NCBI RefSeq assembly: GCF_003130405.1
Contig: NZ_QEAS01000004.1
Coordinates: forward strand, 181,932 to 245,931
Origin: Pararcticibacter amylolyticus
Lineage (GTDB): Bacteria; Bacteroidota; Bacteroidia; Sphingobacteriales; Sphingobacteriaceae
Length of the DNA: 64,000 nucleotides
Direction of reading: 5' to 3'
The position numbers and the translations under genes are program-made. Below the pieces are notes generated by a model that did not search any database, was not told the origin of the DNA, and worked only from the letters and a program-made list of their open reading frames with translations. Below are positions 26,426 through 36,076 of the stretch, in pieces; position 1 is the stretch's first letter, and each line of letters opens with the position of its first letter.

Positions 26426-28021
26426 ATGAAAATGAAATATATAATGGCTTCACTGATCCTGTCCGCAGCGATTATGAACACTGGTTGTAAAATAGGCCCC
26501 GAACTGACGAATGTATACGACGAATCCGTCGCCTGGACGAGTGAGGCCAACCTGGAACTATCTTTAAATAAGTTTTATCCTCTTATAGGGCAAACCTATT
26601 ATACTCCCCATATCACTCAGGACGCCTATTCGGACGTCCTCAAGATGAATACGCCAAATGCAGACCCGAATTTATATGTCCTTGGATCAGCACAAATAAC
26701 GCCAGGGACCAATCCGCTAGGAAACTGGGATAATGCCTATTTATGGATCAGAAACTGTAATGAGTTTCTGGACGGGCTTCAAAAGAACGGAAGTAAGCTC
26801 GCTCCCGAAATAGTATCACGTGCCGAAGCGGAAGTCCGTTTTTTTCGTGCCTATGTTTATTTTGAACTTGCCAAACGCTACGGGGCTAGCGTGATTCTTT
26901 TAAAGAAACTTCCTGAAGAAAAATTCAATGGGAGGAGCATGCCTGCAGAAGTCTGGGATTTTATTGCTGAAGATCTTGACTTTGCAGCTGAAAACCTTCC
27001 TGTAACGGTTCCTGCTGCTAAACGTGGAAAACTGACACGGGGAGCTGCCTTCGGGCTTAAATCGAGAGCGATGCTGTATGCAAAGCGGTGGAAAGATGCT
27101 TCTGATGCTGTGCGCAACCTGGATAACCTGGGGCTATACGATCTGTATCCAAGCTATGAGCAGCTTTTCAACCAGAAGCGTTCATCTGCAGCGGAGAATA
27201 AGGAAAGTATCCTTGAGTTTGGATATCAGTCTCCGGATTTTGGTTATTCTTTTGATTATTTTTATGCTCCTCCGGGCGACAAAGGATATGCGCAGGTTAG
27301 CCCGACTGAAAATCTTGTTTCTGAATATGAAATGGCTGATGGCTCAAAGTTCAGCTGGAGTGATCCTGTGCAGGCTGCTAATCCATATGCCAACAGGGAA
27401 CCACGATTTTATGCTTCTATCCTTTACAATGGAGCACAATGGAAAGGCCGCACAGTTGAGACTTTCGTCGGTGGTGTTGACGGTTATGCTGCGGGCGGAG
27501 GAACTACCTGTACAGGCTACTATATGAAAAAACTGTTTGACGGCAGTATCCGCACTCAGACCGAGGGCTTCAGGCCAGGTGAATTAACGTTTTATTTTAT
27601 GCGCTATGCAGAAGTATTGCTGATATACGCGGAGGCTATGGCAGAGCAGGGCGATCTTAACGAGGCCTTGAAAGCGCTGAACCGGGTAAGGACCCGCGCC
27701 GGGTTTACTGCCCCGCTTACTGCGGGCAGTAAAGATGATTTTATGCGCCTCCTCAGGCATGAACGTATGATAGAGCTCGCTTTTGAAGGACACCGTTTCT
27801 GGGACCTTCGCCGCTGGGGACTTGCAAGCCAGCTGCTAAATGGCATCAGCGTAGGGGGAACCAAGATCACCAAAAATGCTGCCGGCAGCCTTACATATGA
27901 AAGGGTAGATGCGGATAATGGTAAAAAGCGAATTTATGCAGAGCGGTACAACCGTTTCCCGATACCCGCTACCGAGATTCAGCGTAACCCGATGATCGAA
28001 CAATTTGATGAGTGGAAATAA
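26426..28021 (+). CDS. SusD/RagB-family surface glycan-binding lipoprotein
   Basis: 531 residues. The signal ends AAIMNTGC, a lipobox. The helical SusD-like N-terminal region has TPR-like repeats (AYLWIRNCNEFLDGLQ, AEVRFFRAYVYFELAKRYG), and the C-terminal RagB domain holds AEVLLIYAEAMAEQGDLNEALKALN and FEGHRFWDLRRWG, both highly characteristic. It forms the lid on the SusC barrel and binds glycan. I chose the ATG at 26426, which gives a normal signal peptide and avoids overlap with susC. Confidence 0.94.
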   Translation: MKMKYIMASLILSAAIMNTGCKIGPELTNVYDESVAWTSEANLELSLNKFYPLIGQTYYTPHITQDAYSDVLKMNTPNADPNLYVLGSAQITPGTNPLGNWDNAYLWIRNCNEFLDGLQKNGSKLAPEIVSRAEAEVRFFRAYVYFELAKRYGASVILLKKLPEEKFNGRSMPAEVWDFIAEDLDFAAENLPVTVPAAKRGKLTRGAAFGLKSRAMLYAKRWKDASDAVRNLDNLGLYDLYPSYEQLFNQKRSSAAENKESILEFGYQSPDFGYSFDYFYAPPGDKGYAQVSPTENLVSEYEMADGSKFSWSDPVQAANPYANREPRFYASILYNGAQWKGRTVETFVGGVDGYAAGGGTTCTGYYMKKLFDGSIRTQTEGFRPGELTFYFMRYAEVLLIYAEAMAEQGDLNEALKALNRVRTRAGFTAPLTAGSKDDFMRLLRHERMIELAFEGHRFWDLRRWGLASQLLNGISVGGTKITKNAAGSLTYERVDADNGKKRIYAERYNRFPIPATEIQRNPMIEQFDEWK

Positions 28022-28034
28022 TCAGCATTGAACA

Positions 28035-29432
28035 ATGAAGACTCAAATAAGACATTATATGCTTTTCCTGGCAGCTGCTTTTATGCTGGCTTCGTGTGAG
28101 AAAGTCGACCTCAAAGACGGCCGTGTACTGGACAAAGGGCTGATGAATTTCTCTATCGCGATACCAGGACAATCTATCCAATATGCTGCTACGGTAGCTG
28201 GCCCTTACAAAGATGGAGATACTATTTATGTGAAAGTTCCAACCAGCGAAGATGAACCTCTGGATGTAACGCAGCTAAAACCACAGGCGAGTCTGGAAAA
28301 TAATGCGCATGTGGAGCCGGCCCTTACCGGGATCGTCGACTTTTCGCAACCTCTGGCTATCACTGTGACAGACGGAGAGGGGGCCCGTAAACATTTTTAT
28401 GTAAAGGTTTTGCCTGCACTTCCCAGGACGGCATTTAAGAGGAACTGGTTTAAGCTTGCTTCAGATCTTAACATCAGAAGGACGAATATTCCTGGTCTTA
28501 CAGTTGTGGGAGACCATCTGTTGATCGCTGACTTTAATGCGGGCAATACAGCCGTTACGGACGGTGTAAAGGTCTACAACCGCCTGACAGGTGAATTTGT
28601 AAAAGATATAGCGCCTCCCACTACTTTCTGTATGCAGGTGATAGCGGATGACGGCGGGCATTTTGCTGTCAACCGTTATAATATCTACAGCGCAGGGTTT
28701 GTGGTTTACTACTACGAAGATATCAGCAGCACGCCGCGACAGATCCTCAATTTTACTGCCGCGCAGGGATGCCCCGTCAATCTTGGCCGTAAAATGACGA
28801 TCAAAGGAAATCTGAAACAAGGAAAAGCTTATATATACGCTACAACAAATGGAAATAATGACATCTACTACTGGGAGTTCCAGGACGGCACAGTAGTCAA
28901 TCAGGCGCCTTCTATTATAAAATACGCTTCCGCGCCGGCATGGACCTTTGCCACAGTGGCCAGGGAGTCACTGGATGCCAACTCTGATCACTATATTACT
29001 TTTTGTAATTACGTTTCTCCCGACGCTAATCTGAGTAACGGAAGCCGTTTTTCAAAGTTTAATAAGGATATGGACGTGGCTGAAATGGCTGCCCAGAACC
29101 ACTATTATAAGATACTGGACTTCAAAATATTTGAAATTAAAGGCACCCGGTTTATGGCTGCTCTGACCCAGGGATATTATGCATGGGACGCTAGTCACAT
29201 TAAGGTTTACGATATCTCTGATCCCGGCAAAATGAAGTTGCTTCCGGGAATGGAAGGCTATACTGATTTCATGCTTTTCCAAAGTGAAGCGTATGGCGGA
29301 ACCAATTATAACCGCTGGGGGGATATTGCAGTTTCTGTAAATGGAAATGTGATCGATATGTATGCAAGTATGGCAACAAATGCCCTCACCACTTCCGGGG
29401 TGATGTCGTACCGTATGAAATTTAATCCCTGA
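28035..29432 (+). CDS. Surface lipoprotein (DUF5018/DUF4623-like)
   Basis: 465 residues. The lipoprotein signal ends FMLASCEKVD, with the charged residues after Cys expected of a Bacteroidota surface-export signal. An N-terminal beta-sandwich (about 25-130) resembles DUF5018. The remainder (about 135-460), rich in aromatic repeat-like strands (VVGDHLLIADFNAG, YYWEFQDGTVV), resembles the DUF4623 domain and may be a beta-propeller. In such loci this position is usually taken by a surface glycan-binding protein. It lies 13 bp after SusD. Binding specificity is unknown. Confidence 0.72.
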   Translation: MKTQIRHYMLFLAAAFMLASCEKVDLKDGRVLDKGLMNFSIAIPGQSIQYAATVAGPYKDGDTIYVKVPTSEDEPLDVTQLKPQASLENNAHVEPALTGIVDFSQPLAITVTDGEGARKHFYVKVLPALPRTAFKRNWFKLASDLNIRRTNIPGLTVVGDHLLIADFNAGNTAVTDGVKVYNRLTGEFVKDIAPPTTFCMQVIADDGGHFAVNRYNIYSAGFVVYYYEDISSTPRQILNFTAAQGCPVNLGRKMTIKGNLKQGKAYIYATTNGNNDIYYWEFQDGTVVNQAPSIIKYASAPAWTFATVARESLDANSDHYITFCNYVSPDANLSNGSRFSKFNKDMDVAEMAAQNHYYKILDFKIFEIKGTRFMAALTQGYYAWDASHIKVYDISDPGKMKLLPGMEGYTDFMLFQSEAYGGTNYNRWGDIAVSVNGNVIDMYASMATNALTTSGVMSYRMKFNP

Positions 29433-29455
29433 AATTAACCTGTTTAATGATTCTT

Positions 29456-29479
29456 TCCCGGTCCTGAAATGGACCGGGA
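29456..29479 (+). terminator. Stem-loop between the surface-binding block and the enzyme block
   Basis: TCCCGGTCC (29456-29464), loop TGAAAT, GGACCGGGA (29471-29479), perfect 9-bp stem, followed by the T-rich TGCTATTTTATT. It looks like a leaky intrinsic terminator or processing site that would make SusCD more abundant than the enzymes. Confidence 0.6.
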
Positions 29480-29493
29480 TGCTATTTTATTGC

Positions 29494-31626
29494 ATGAAAA
29501 ATAGATATTTATTGCTGGTTTTTGTATTGGTATTCAATGGTTTAATGGGATTCGCACAGGGGATTTCTGAGATTCCGAATGCTCCGGAAAAGGGCTCGTG
29601 GACAATGGTGCTGCTGCCCGATCCTCAGGGTTATACCAAGTTTAAACGTAACCAGCCTTTACTTGATATCCTTTTTAATTGGATTGAAACAAATAAGGAA
29701 CGGCTGAACATTCGCCTGGTGTTATGTACAGGCGACCTCGTAGAGCAGAATTTTGTCCCGGAGCCCGATGTCCGCAACGGAGATCAGACCAGTTATGAAC
29801 AATGGCAGGTCATTTCGGCGGCATTTAAACGTTTGGATAATAAGCTCCCTTATGTTTTATGTACCGGCAACCATGATTATGGTACCAACCATACCGAAAA
29901 CCGGTACAGCCAGTTTAATAGTTTCTTTCCGCCTGATCGTAATCCTTTAAACAAGACAATGCTGGTGGGCATGGCTCCCAATGCGCAGGGAGTAAAAACA
30001 CTGGAAAATGCGTGCTATGAGTTTGTTGCACCATCCGGACGCAAGATGCTGATCTTTTCGCTGGAATATTTTCCGAGGAAATCTGTCGTAAGCTGGGCTA
30101 CCCGCATCGCGCTGCAACCAAGGTACCGGTACCATACCGGAGTGATTCTTACTCACAGTTATATGCACTCTTCTACCAGGGGAAACCGGTTGACGGATGA
30201 AAACGATGGACTTCCTGGTTTTTCAGATATTACGACCGGCCGCAGACTATGGGAAAATTTTATAAGCAGCGTGCCAAATATCCGGATGGTATTCTGCGGT
30301 CATGTAGTGGATGAACCTACTCATCAGGGGCACACTGGTTTCCGTGAAGATAAAAATGCTTATGGAAGCCCTGTTCAGCAAATGCTCTTTAATGCTCAGA
30401 ATGAAGGAGGAAACTGGCAGGGAAATGGCGGCAACACCTGGATCAGGCTGCTGGAGTTTTCAGCGGGCAACGAATTGGTAAACGTACGTACTGTTTCCCC
30501 GCTTTTTGCTGTTTCTCCGGAAACGATACATCTGGCTCAGCGCAAGGAGCCGTTCGACCAGTTTAGTTTTAAAGTTGCTGCTGATGCACGCGATACTGTT
30601 GTACTATCCGGAAAGGTACTGCCTTTTACCCTTTCTGATTACAAGATTCCGGTTTCTGTAAAAGGCAGTTTTATCGCTCAGATCAATCATCCTAAATCTC
30701 CTGCTGCTGCTGCGCGGATCATATCTGATACATCCGGACTGTTTGTTATAGCAGGGGGAAACCAACTGAAAATCAAGGCAGGAAGAGCTTTAAGTAAAGG
30801 ATCGGCTAATGAATTTGAGATAAGCCTGAAATCGGGTCGGGATACAGCATCATTTATCCTTGTTAAGGATCAGTTTATCCGGAATAAAGTTGTGGCACAT
30901 CGTGGCGCATGGAAAGATGCCGGAGTACCACAGAACTCGCTCAAGTCTGAGGAACTGGCGATAAAGTATGGATGCGAAGCAGCGGAATTTGATGTATGGC
31001 TCTCGGCTGACGGTGTTCCGGTGGTATCTCATGACGGCATCATTGGTAGCAGGAAGATTGAAGAAACCTCTGCAGAAGAACTTCAGCAGGTACCGCTTGG
31101 GGCCAATTGTTATGTTCCGACGCTCGAAGAATACTTGTTAAGTATCCGTGGGCAAAACAAAACCCGCTTGTTCCTCGAGATCAAAACTTCGGAAAAGGGA
31201 CAGGAACGTTGCCTGGAGCTCACCCGCAAGGTCGTGGCGATGGTTCAGCGGATGAAGGTGCAGGCATGGGTAGATTATATCAGTTTTAATTACGGTATTC
31301 TGCAGGAGATTATAAAACTGGATCCTTCCGCGAAAACGGCTTATCTATGGGGAGACCGTACTCCTGCAATCGTTAAAAGCGACGGTCTGAGCGGCCTTGA
31401 TTATCCTTATGAACATTACAGGAAGAATCCATCGTGGATGGAAGAGGCTCGTCAGCTTCAGCTTAGCATTAACAGCTGGACTATAAATCAGGAGGACAGA
31501 ATGGTTGAATTGCTTGATCAGCAAGTAGATCTTATTACCACAGATGAGCCGCTTATGCTTCTCCGGCTCCTGGAACGCAGAGCGGAAGCAACGGTGAAAA
31601 AGGACATAAAACGAATAAAAGAATAA
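29494..31626 (+). CDS. Fusion: metallophosphoesterase + glycerophosphodiester phosphodiesterase
   Basis: 710 residues with a signal peptide ending LMGFAQ. The N-terminal half is a calcineurin-type metallophosphoesterase (about 38-335): LPDPQG, CTGDLVEQN, CTGNHDYG, LTHSYMH and CGHVV. After a beta-sandwich linker (about 345-460) comes a GDPD TIM-barrel (about 465-700): VAHRG, EFDVWL, VSHDG, LFLEIK; the usual PEN[ST] reads PQNS. Both halves hydrolyse phosphate esters, and GDPDs release glycerol 3-phosphate from phosphodiesters. Two such enzymes in one secreted chain inside a glycan locus suggest a phosphodiester-decorated substrate. Start at ATG 29494 gives the cleaner signal peptide. Confidence 0.88.
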   Translation: MKNRYLLLVFVLVFNGLMGFAQGISEIPNAPEKGSWTMVLLPDPQGYTKFKRNQPLLDILFNWIETNKERLNIRLVLCTGDLVEQNFVPEPDVRNGDQTSYEQWQVISAAFKRLDNKLPYVLCTGNHDYGTNHTENRYSQFNSFFPPDRNPLNKTMLVGMAPNAQGVKTLENACYEFVAPSGRKMLIFSLEYFPRKSVVSWATRIALQPRYRYHTGVILTHSYMHSSTRGNRLTDENDGLPGFSDITTGRRLWENFISSVPNIRMVFCGHVVDEPTHQGHTGFREDKNAYGSPVQQMLFNAQNEGGNWQGNGGNTWIRLLEFSAGNELVNVRTVSPLFAVSPETIHLAQRKEPFDQFSFKVAADARDTVVLSGKVLPFTLSDYKIPVSVKGSFIAQINHPKSPAAAARIISDTSGLFVIAGGNQLKIKAGRALSKGSANEFEISLKSGRDTASFILVKDQFIRNKVVAHRGAWKDAGVPQNSLKSEELAIKYGCEAAEFDVWLSADGVPVVSHDGIIGSRKIEETSAEELQQVPLGANCYVPTLEEYLLSIRGQNKTRLFLEIKTSEKGQERCLELTRKVVAMVQRMKVQAWVDYISFNYGILQEIIKLDPSAKTAYLWGDRTPAIVKSDGLSGLDYPYEHYRKNPSWMEEARQLQLSINSWTINQEDRMVELLDQQVDLITTDEPLMLLRLLERRAEATVKKDIKRIKE

Positions 31627-31642
31627 ACTAACTAACATTCAA

Positions 31643-32575
31643 ATGAAAATTACAGGCACTTTTTTGGATGAGATCAGCATCGATATTCCCCACCAGAACT
31701 GGGGACGCGCGGAGTGGGATGCTGATTTCTCGCACATGAAATCAGTCGGAATTGATTCCGTTTACCTGATACGAAGCGGCTTGCACCGCTTTATCAGTTA
31801 CCCTTCAAAAGTTTTAATTAAAGAGGAGGGGTGTTACGAGCCGCCGGTAGACCTGGTGCAACTGTTTCTTGAGCTGGCTGAAAAACATGGGATGAAATTT
31901 TACTTCGGCCTGTACGACTCGGGAAAGTACTGGGCAAACAACCAGTTTCAGAAGGAGATCGACCTGAATATGAAGGTCATTGATGAAGTATGGAAGAAGT
32001 ACGGACATTTTAAATCGTTCAAAGGCTGGTACTTATCACAGGAGATCAGTCGCCGGACAGGCGGGATTATCGACCTGTATGCCAAGCTGGGAAAGCATTG
32101 TAAAGATATTTCCGGTAATCTTCCCACATTCATTTCGCCCTGGATTGACGGAAAGAAAACGGTTCAGTCTTTTTCATCTACTCTTACCAAAGAAGATGCG
32201 GTGACACTGAAACAACATGAAGAGGAATGGGACGAGATCTTTGATGGTATCAGTAAATTCGTTGACGCGGTAGCTTTCCAGGACGGACATGTCGAATTTC
32301 ATGAACTCGACGGTTTTTTCGAGATTAATAAACGCCTGGCGCGTAAGTACAACATGGAGTGCTGGACGAATGCGGAAACATTCGACCGCGATATGCCGAT
32401 CAAATATCTTCCTATCAAGTTCGAAAAACTCCGCATGAAACTCGAGGCGGCCCGGCGGGCTGGTTTCGACAAGGCTATCACCTTTGAATTCTCACATTTT
32501 TTAAGCCCTCAGTCTGCCTATCTGCAGGCCGGTCATTTATTCGACAGATACAAGGAATATATTAAAAGACTATAA
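31643..32575 (+). CDS. DUF4434 TIM-barrel protein, putative glycoside hydrolase
   Basis: 310 residues, no signal peptide, so probably cytoplasmic. It opens KITGTFLDEISIDIPHQNW and continues through (beta/alpha) units typical of DUF4434, with likely catalytic acids in GWYLSQEIS (about residue 135) and near AVAFQDGHVEFHEL. DUF4434 proteins resemble glycoside hydrolases but the reaction is not established to my knowledge. The next gene starts one base after its stop (TAATATG), so the two are coupled. It may act on the imported oligosaccharide before the epimerase. Confidence 0.8.
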   Translation: MKITGTFLDEISIDIPHQNWGRAEWDADFSHMKSVGIDSVYLIRSGLHRFISYPSKVLIKEEGCYEPPVDLVQLFLELAEKHGMKFYFGLYDSGKYWANNQFQKEIDLNMKVIDEVWKKYGHFKSFKGWYLSQEISRRTGGIIDLYAKLGKHCKDISGNLPTFISPWIDGKKTVQSFSSTLTKEDAVTLKQHEEEWDEIFDGISKFVDAVAFQDGHVEFHELDGFFEINKRLARKYNMECWTNAETFDRDMPIKYLPIKFEKLRMKLEAARRAGFDKAITFEFSHFLSPQSAYLQAGHLFDRYKEYIKRL

Positions 32576-32576
32576 T

Positions 32577-33773
32577 ATGAAAGATCTTAGCAGTTATGCT
32601 GCGCTGTACGCCGGCAGCCTGATGGATGATGTTTTGCCTTTTTGGCTGAAGAATTCTCCTGACAAAGAGTACGGAGGATATTTTACATGCCTCGACCGGG
32701 AAGGCCGGGTGTTTGATACCGATAAGTTTGTATGGTTGCAGGCGCGCCAGGTATGGACATTTTCTATGCTCTGGAATCAGCTGGAGAAGAAACAGGAATG
32801 GCTTGACTGCGCTCTTCACGGGGCACGGTTCCTGGAAAAATCAGGACGTGATGCAAAAGGTGACTGGTATTTTTCGCTCACCCGGGAGGGAAAACCTATT
32901 GTTCAGCCTTATAACATTTTTTCCGATTGTTTCGCAACCATGGCGTTTGCCCAGTTATACAAGGCGACGAATGATAAGGGATATTGTGATATTGCAGCCG
33001 ATACCTTTCACCGCATTCTCACAAGGGCTGAAAATCCTAAAGGGCAGTATTCAAAAGCTTTTCCCGGAACACGGCCGCTCAGGTCGTTTTCGTTGCCGAT
33101 GATCCTCTCAAACCTGGTTCTCGAAATTGAACATATATTGGAGCCTCGGCTGGTTGAACAGACGATCGCCGGAGGGATCAGTACGGTCATGGACACGTTC
33201 TATCAGCCTGCGTCGGGTTTGATTCTCGAAAGCGTCAATCCCGACGGAAGTTTCAGTGACACCTTTGAAGGGCGCCTTGTTAACCCTGGTCATGTCCTTG
33301 AAGCCATGTGGTTTATGATGGATCTGGCCGAACGGAGGAATGATATGGCACTGATCAGCAAAGCCCTGGAGATCTCATTCAATGCGCTTGAATACGGTTG
33401 GGATAAGGAGCACGGAGGAATATTTTATTTCCTTGATATCAAAGGTCATCCGCCCCAGCAGCTGGAATGGGATCAAAAGTTATGGTGGGTACATGCAGAG
33501 GCCATAGTATGCATGTTGAAGGGGTACCGCCATACTGGTGACGCACGTTGTCTTTATTGGTTTGAAAGGCTGCATGACTATACCTGGGAACGTTTCAGGG
33601 ACGCCGAAAAAGGGGAGTGGTTTGGTTATCTTAACAGACAGGGGGAAGTGTTATTGCCCCTGAAGGGTGGAAAATGGAAAGGCTGTTTTCATGTACCGCG
33701 TGCGCTGTATCAGGGCTGGAAAACGCTCGAACTCATCCTTGAAAAGGAAGACAGAAGCATAAAAGCATATTAA
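32577..33773 (+). CDS. AGE-family epimerase, N-acylglucosamine 2-epimerase type
   Basis: 398 residues, an (alpha/alpha)6 barrel across the full length. Recognisable family stretches are KFVWLQARQVWTFSMLWNQL, NPGHVLEAMWFM, KLWWVHAEAIVCM and KWKGCFHVPRALYQ; the last closely follows the renin-binding-protein/GlcNAc 2-epimerase group rather than cellobiose epimerases. The conserved His residues of the pocket are in these motifs. The likely reaction is interconversion of GlcNAc and ManNAc, or a similar C2 epimerisation, in the cytoplasm. The MFS gene starts one base after its stop. Mannose or glucose substrates remain possible. Confidence 0.85.
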   Translation: MKDLSSYAALYAGSLMDDVLPFWLKNSPDKEYGGYFTCLDREGRVFDTDKFVWLQARQVWTFSMLWNQLEKKQEWLDCALHGARFLEKSGRDAKGDWYFSLTREGKPIVQPYNIFSDCFATMAFAQLYKATNDKGYCDIAADTFHRILTRAENPKGQYSKAFPGTRPLRSFSLPMILSNLVLEIEHILEPRLVEQTIAGGISTVMDTFYQPASGLILESVNPDGSFSDTFEGRLVNPGHVLEAMWFMMDLAERRNDMALISKALEISFNALEYGWDKEHGGIFYFLDIKGHPPQQLEWDQKLWWVHAEAIVCMLKGYRHTGDARCLYWFERLHDYTWERFRDAEKGEWFGYLNRQGEVLLPLKGGKWKGCFHVPRALYQGWKTLELILEKEDRSIKAY

Positions 33774-33774
33774 C

Positions 33775-35061
33775 ATGGCAAATATTCCTTTGCAGAATGT
33801 TGCATCACCGGAGGAAGCTTCCGGAGATGGCAGGAATTATACCCCTGCGCTTATGTCACTTGCGGTGCTCTACTTCATGATGGGCTTGCTTACATGTCTG
33901 AATGATACACTGGTGCCATTTTTTAAAAAGGGGTTTACGTTGAGTTATGCCGAATCATCGCTGGTGCAGTTTTATTTTTTTCTCACGTATGCCGTGATGT
34001 CTGTCCCGGCTGGTAAAATAGTGGAGAGGATCGGTTATAAGAACGGCATGGTAGCTGGTTTTTCAATTGCCGCCCTGGGCGCTTTGTTGTTTTACCCGGC
34101 TTCGGTTATCCATCAGTATTACCTCTTCCTGGCGGCTTTGTTTGTGCTTGCTGTTGGAATTGTACTGTTGCAGGTTGCCGCCAATCCTTATATCACGATT
34201 CTGGGGCCGGCACAAACCGCATCATCCCGTTTAACGCTTATCCAGGGGATAGGATCCCTGGGCACCACCGCGGCGCCGGTGTTTGGTGCTCATTTTATCC
34301 TTTCCCGCCTCGACGTTACCGGGTCATCGAGTGCTGCGGTCCGTTATCCTTATCTGGGAATCGCACTGGTCTTGCTGGTTATCGCCTTCGCTGTAAAAAG
34401 TTTGTCGCTGCCGCGTCTCAAGTCAGGTGGAACAGGCGGACGGGAACAGGAGGTTAATGTGCGGAATGTTCTGAAATTCAGAAATCTGAAGTTTGGAATC
34501 GCCGGATTGTTCTTTTATGTAGGAGCCGAGGTGGCAGTGGGAACCTTTCTTACCAACTATATCAGCGAAAAGCTTCATATCGGCGAATCAGAAGCGAACG
34601 GATATGTCGCCTTCTACTGGGGCGGCATGATGGCCGGGCGGTTTCTCGGTTCATGGCTGCTGAAGTTTCTCCGCCCGCAGGCTGTTCTATGCTGCTGTAC
34701 CTGTGCAGCTATGGCCCTGATCCTGTTGTCTGTCAACTCGGGTAGTATAATTGCAGTATGGACTATGATTGGCGTCGGACTGTGCAATTCTGTTATGTTT
34801 GCCATCATTTTCTCTCTCGCCATTAATGGATTAGGAGAGTACTCCACGCTTGGCTCGGGAATGCTTTCCACGGCTATTGCAGGCGGAGCCGTCATTTCCT
34901 ATCTCCAGGGATACCTGATCGATCATTACTCGTGGCAGTTATCATTTACGCTTCCTGTGATATGTTATGGCTATATCCTGTTCTATGCCGTTAATGGCTA
35001 TAAGGCGAAATCAAAAGAGGCAGCAGATTTGTCACCGGCATTTATTAAAACTGAATTATGA
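33775..35061 (+). CDS. Sugar permease, MFS family (FucP/NagP-like)
   Basis: 428 residues with 12 predicted membrane helices. Family marks include MMGLLTCLNDTLVPFFKKGF, SLVQFYFFLTYAVMSVPAGKIVERIGYK and LLQVAANPYITILGPAQTASSRL, all typical of the FucP/GluP/NagP proton-sugar symporters. It would bring the released monosaccharide or disaccharide across the inner membrane. Lying directly after an N-acylglucosamine 2-epimerase it may carry GlcNAc or ManNAc. Its stop overlaps the start of the DUF1501 gene by 4 bp (ATGA). Confidence 0.9.
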   Translation: MANIPLQNVASPEEASGDGRNYTPALMSLAVLYFMMGLLTCLNDTLVPFFKKGFTLSYAESSLVQFYFFLTYAVMSVPAGKIVERIGYKNGMVAGFSIAALGALLFYPASVIHQYYLFLAALFVLAVGIVLLQVAANPYITILGPAQTASSRLTLIQGIGSLGTTAAPVFGAHFILSRLDVTGSSSAAVRYPYLGIALVLLVIAFAVKSLSLPRLKSGGTGGREQEVNVRNVLKFRNLKFGIAGLFFYVGAEVAVGTFLTNYISEKLHIGESEANGYVAFYWGGMMAGRFLGSWLLKFLRPQAVLCCCTCAAMALILLSVNSGSIIAVWTMIGVGLCNSVMFAIIFSLAINGLGEYSTLGSGMLSTAIAGGAVISYLQGYLIDHYSWQLSFTLPVICYGYILFYAVNGYKAKSKEAADLSPAFIKTEL

Positions 35062-36035
35062 AAAGAAGAAGTTTTCTAAAACATACCGGGCTGGCAGCGG
35101 GATCGCTTGCTGTTCCGGCGATACTCTATCAGATGCTCTCAGATAAAGAAAAAGCACGCGGCCAAAAACGCCTGGTAATGATTTATCTTCAGGGGGGGAA
35201 TGACGGGTGGAATACACTTGTTCCCTGCAATAATGAGCTTTACTATAGATCGCGTCCGTCCCTTGCCCTGCAGCGCAGCGAGCTAATTCCTTTAAACGAT
35301 CATTACGGTCTCAACCCGGCTTTGAAAGAACTCGCCCTGCTTCACGCAAAAGGCCGGGTATTGTTTCTGAATAAACTTGGACATTCCCTACAGGAGTCCT
35401 CTCATTACGAAGCCTTCCGGATATGGCACCGTTCGGACAACGAAAACGGCGATACCTGGCTTGCCCCCGGAAACAGTCAGCATGAAGATAAATTTCCCGT
35501 CCGGGTCTTTAATGGAGACCAGGGCAAACACCTGGCTTCCAGCTCTCCGTTTATACCAGATTATACAGCTTGTACGAGTGGTGATTTTTCCGAAGGACTT
35601 TCGCGGATATCAGAGGCAATCCGTTCAGGATCCGATGCGAATGTCTTTCATATTTCCCTTGACGGATTTGACACCCATCAATTTCAAAGCCAAAGACAAG
35701 GTGCTCTCCTGAGTACATACAGCAGCGCTGTCAGTGCTTTTGTATCAGATATAGAGGCCATCGGGCAGATGGACAACACCGTCATTTTAACCTATTCAGA
35801 ATTTGGCCGGTCTCTGAAGGAGAATAGCAGGCGCGGTACCGATCATGGCAACGTGGGGTGTGCATGGCTGATAGGATCACGTCTTAATGTAAAGGGAATT
35901 TTGCATCCTTCGGCCGGAACGGACGATGAGGCCAGAATAAATGCGGCAGGATTACCTGAACAAATATTTCGATCATGGTGCTTTGACGACCCCGGTCAAT
36001 GCCAGTTCCTTACAAATCGAAATATTTTTATCTGA
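35058..36035 (+). CDS. DUF1501 secreted protein with Tat-like signal
   Basis: 325 residues. The N-terminus KRRSFLKHTGLAAGSLAVPA has the twin-arginine pattern, so export in folded form is likely. DUF1501 features are MIYLQGGNDGWNTLVP, HSLQESSHYEAFRIWH, LDGFDTHQFQ and TYSEFGRSLKENSRRGTDHG. The family is related to alkaline phosphatase/sulfatase folds, but no reaction is proven. It is shorter than many relatives (about 400-500 residues), though the core appears whole. In this locus a phosphatase- or sulfatase-like role would fit; that is inference. Confidence 0.83.
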   Translation: MKRRSFLKHTGLAAGSLAVPAILYQMLSDKEKARGQKRLVMIYLQGGNDGWNTLVPCNNELYYRSRPSLALQRSELIPLNDHYGLNPALKELALLHAKGRVLFLNKLGHSLQESSHYEAFRIWHRSDNENGDTWLAPGNSQHEDKFPVRVFNGDQGKHLASSSPFIPDYTACTSGDFSEGLSRISEAIRSGSDANVFHISLDGFDTHQFQSQRQGALLSTYSSAVSAFVSDIEAIGQMDNTVILTYSEFGRSLKENSRRGTDHGNVGCAWLIGSRLNVKGILHPSAGTDDEARINAAGLPEQIFRSWCFDDPGQCQFLTNRNIFI

Positions 36036-36076
36036 TTGATAATTTTAGTTTGATAGATATTGTAATATAAAGTATA

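Noticed and set aside
31643..36035. Sialic acid catabolic cluster
   Set aside because: The epimerase and permease fit, but no N-acetylneuraminate lyase, sialidase or ROK kinase is present.
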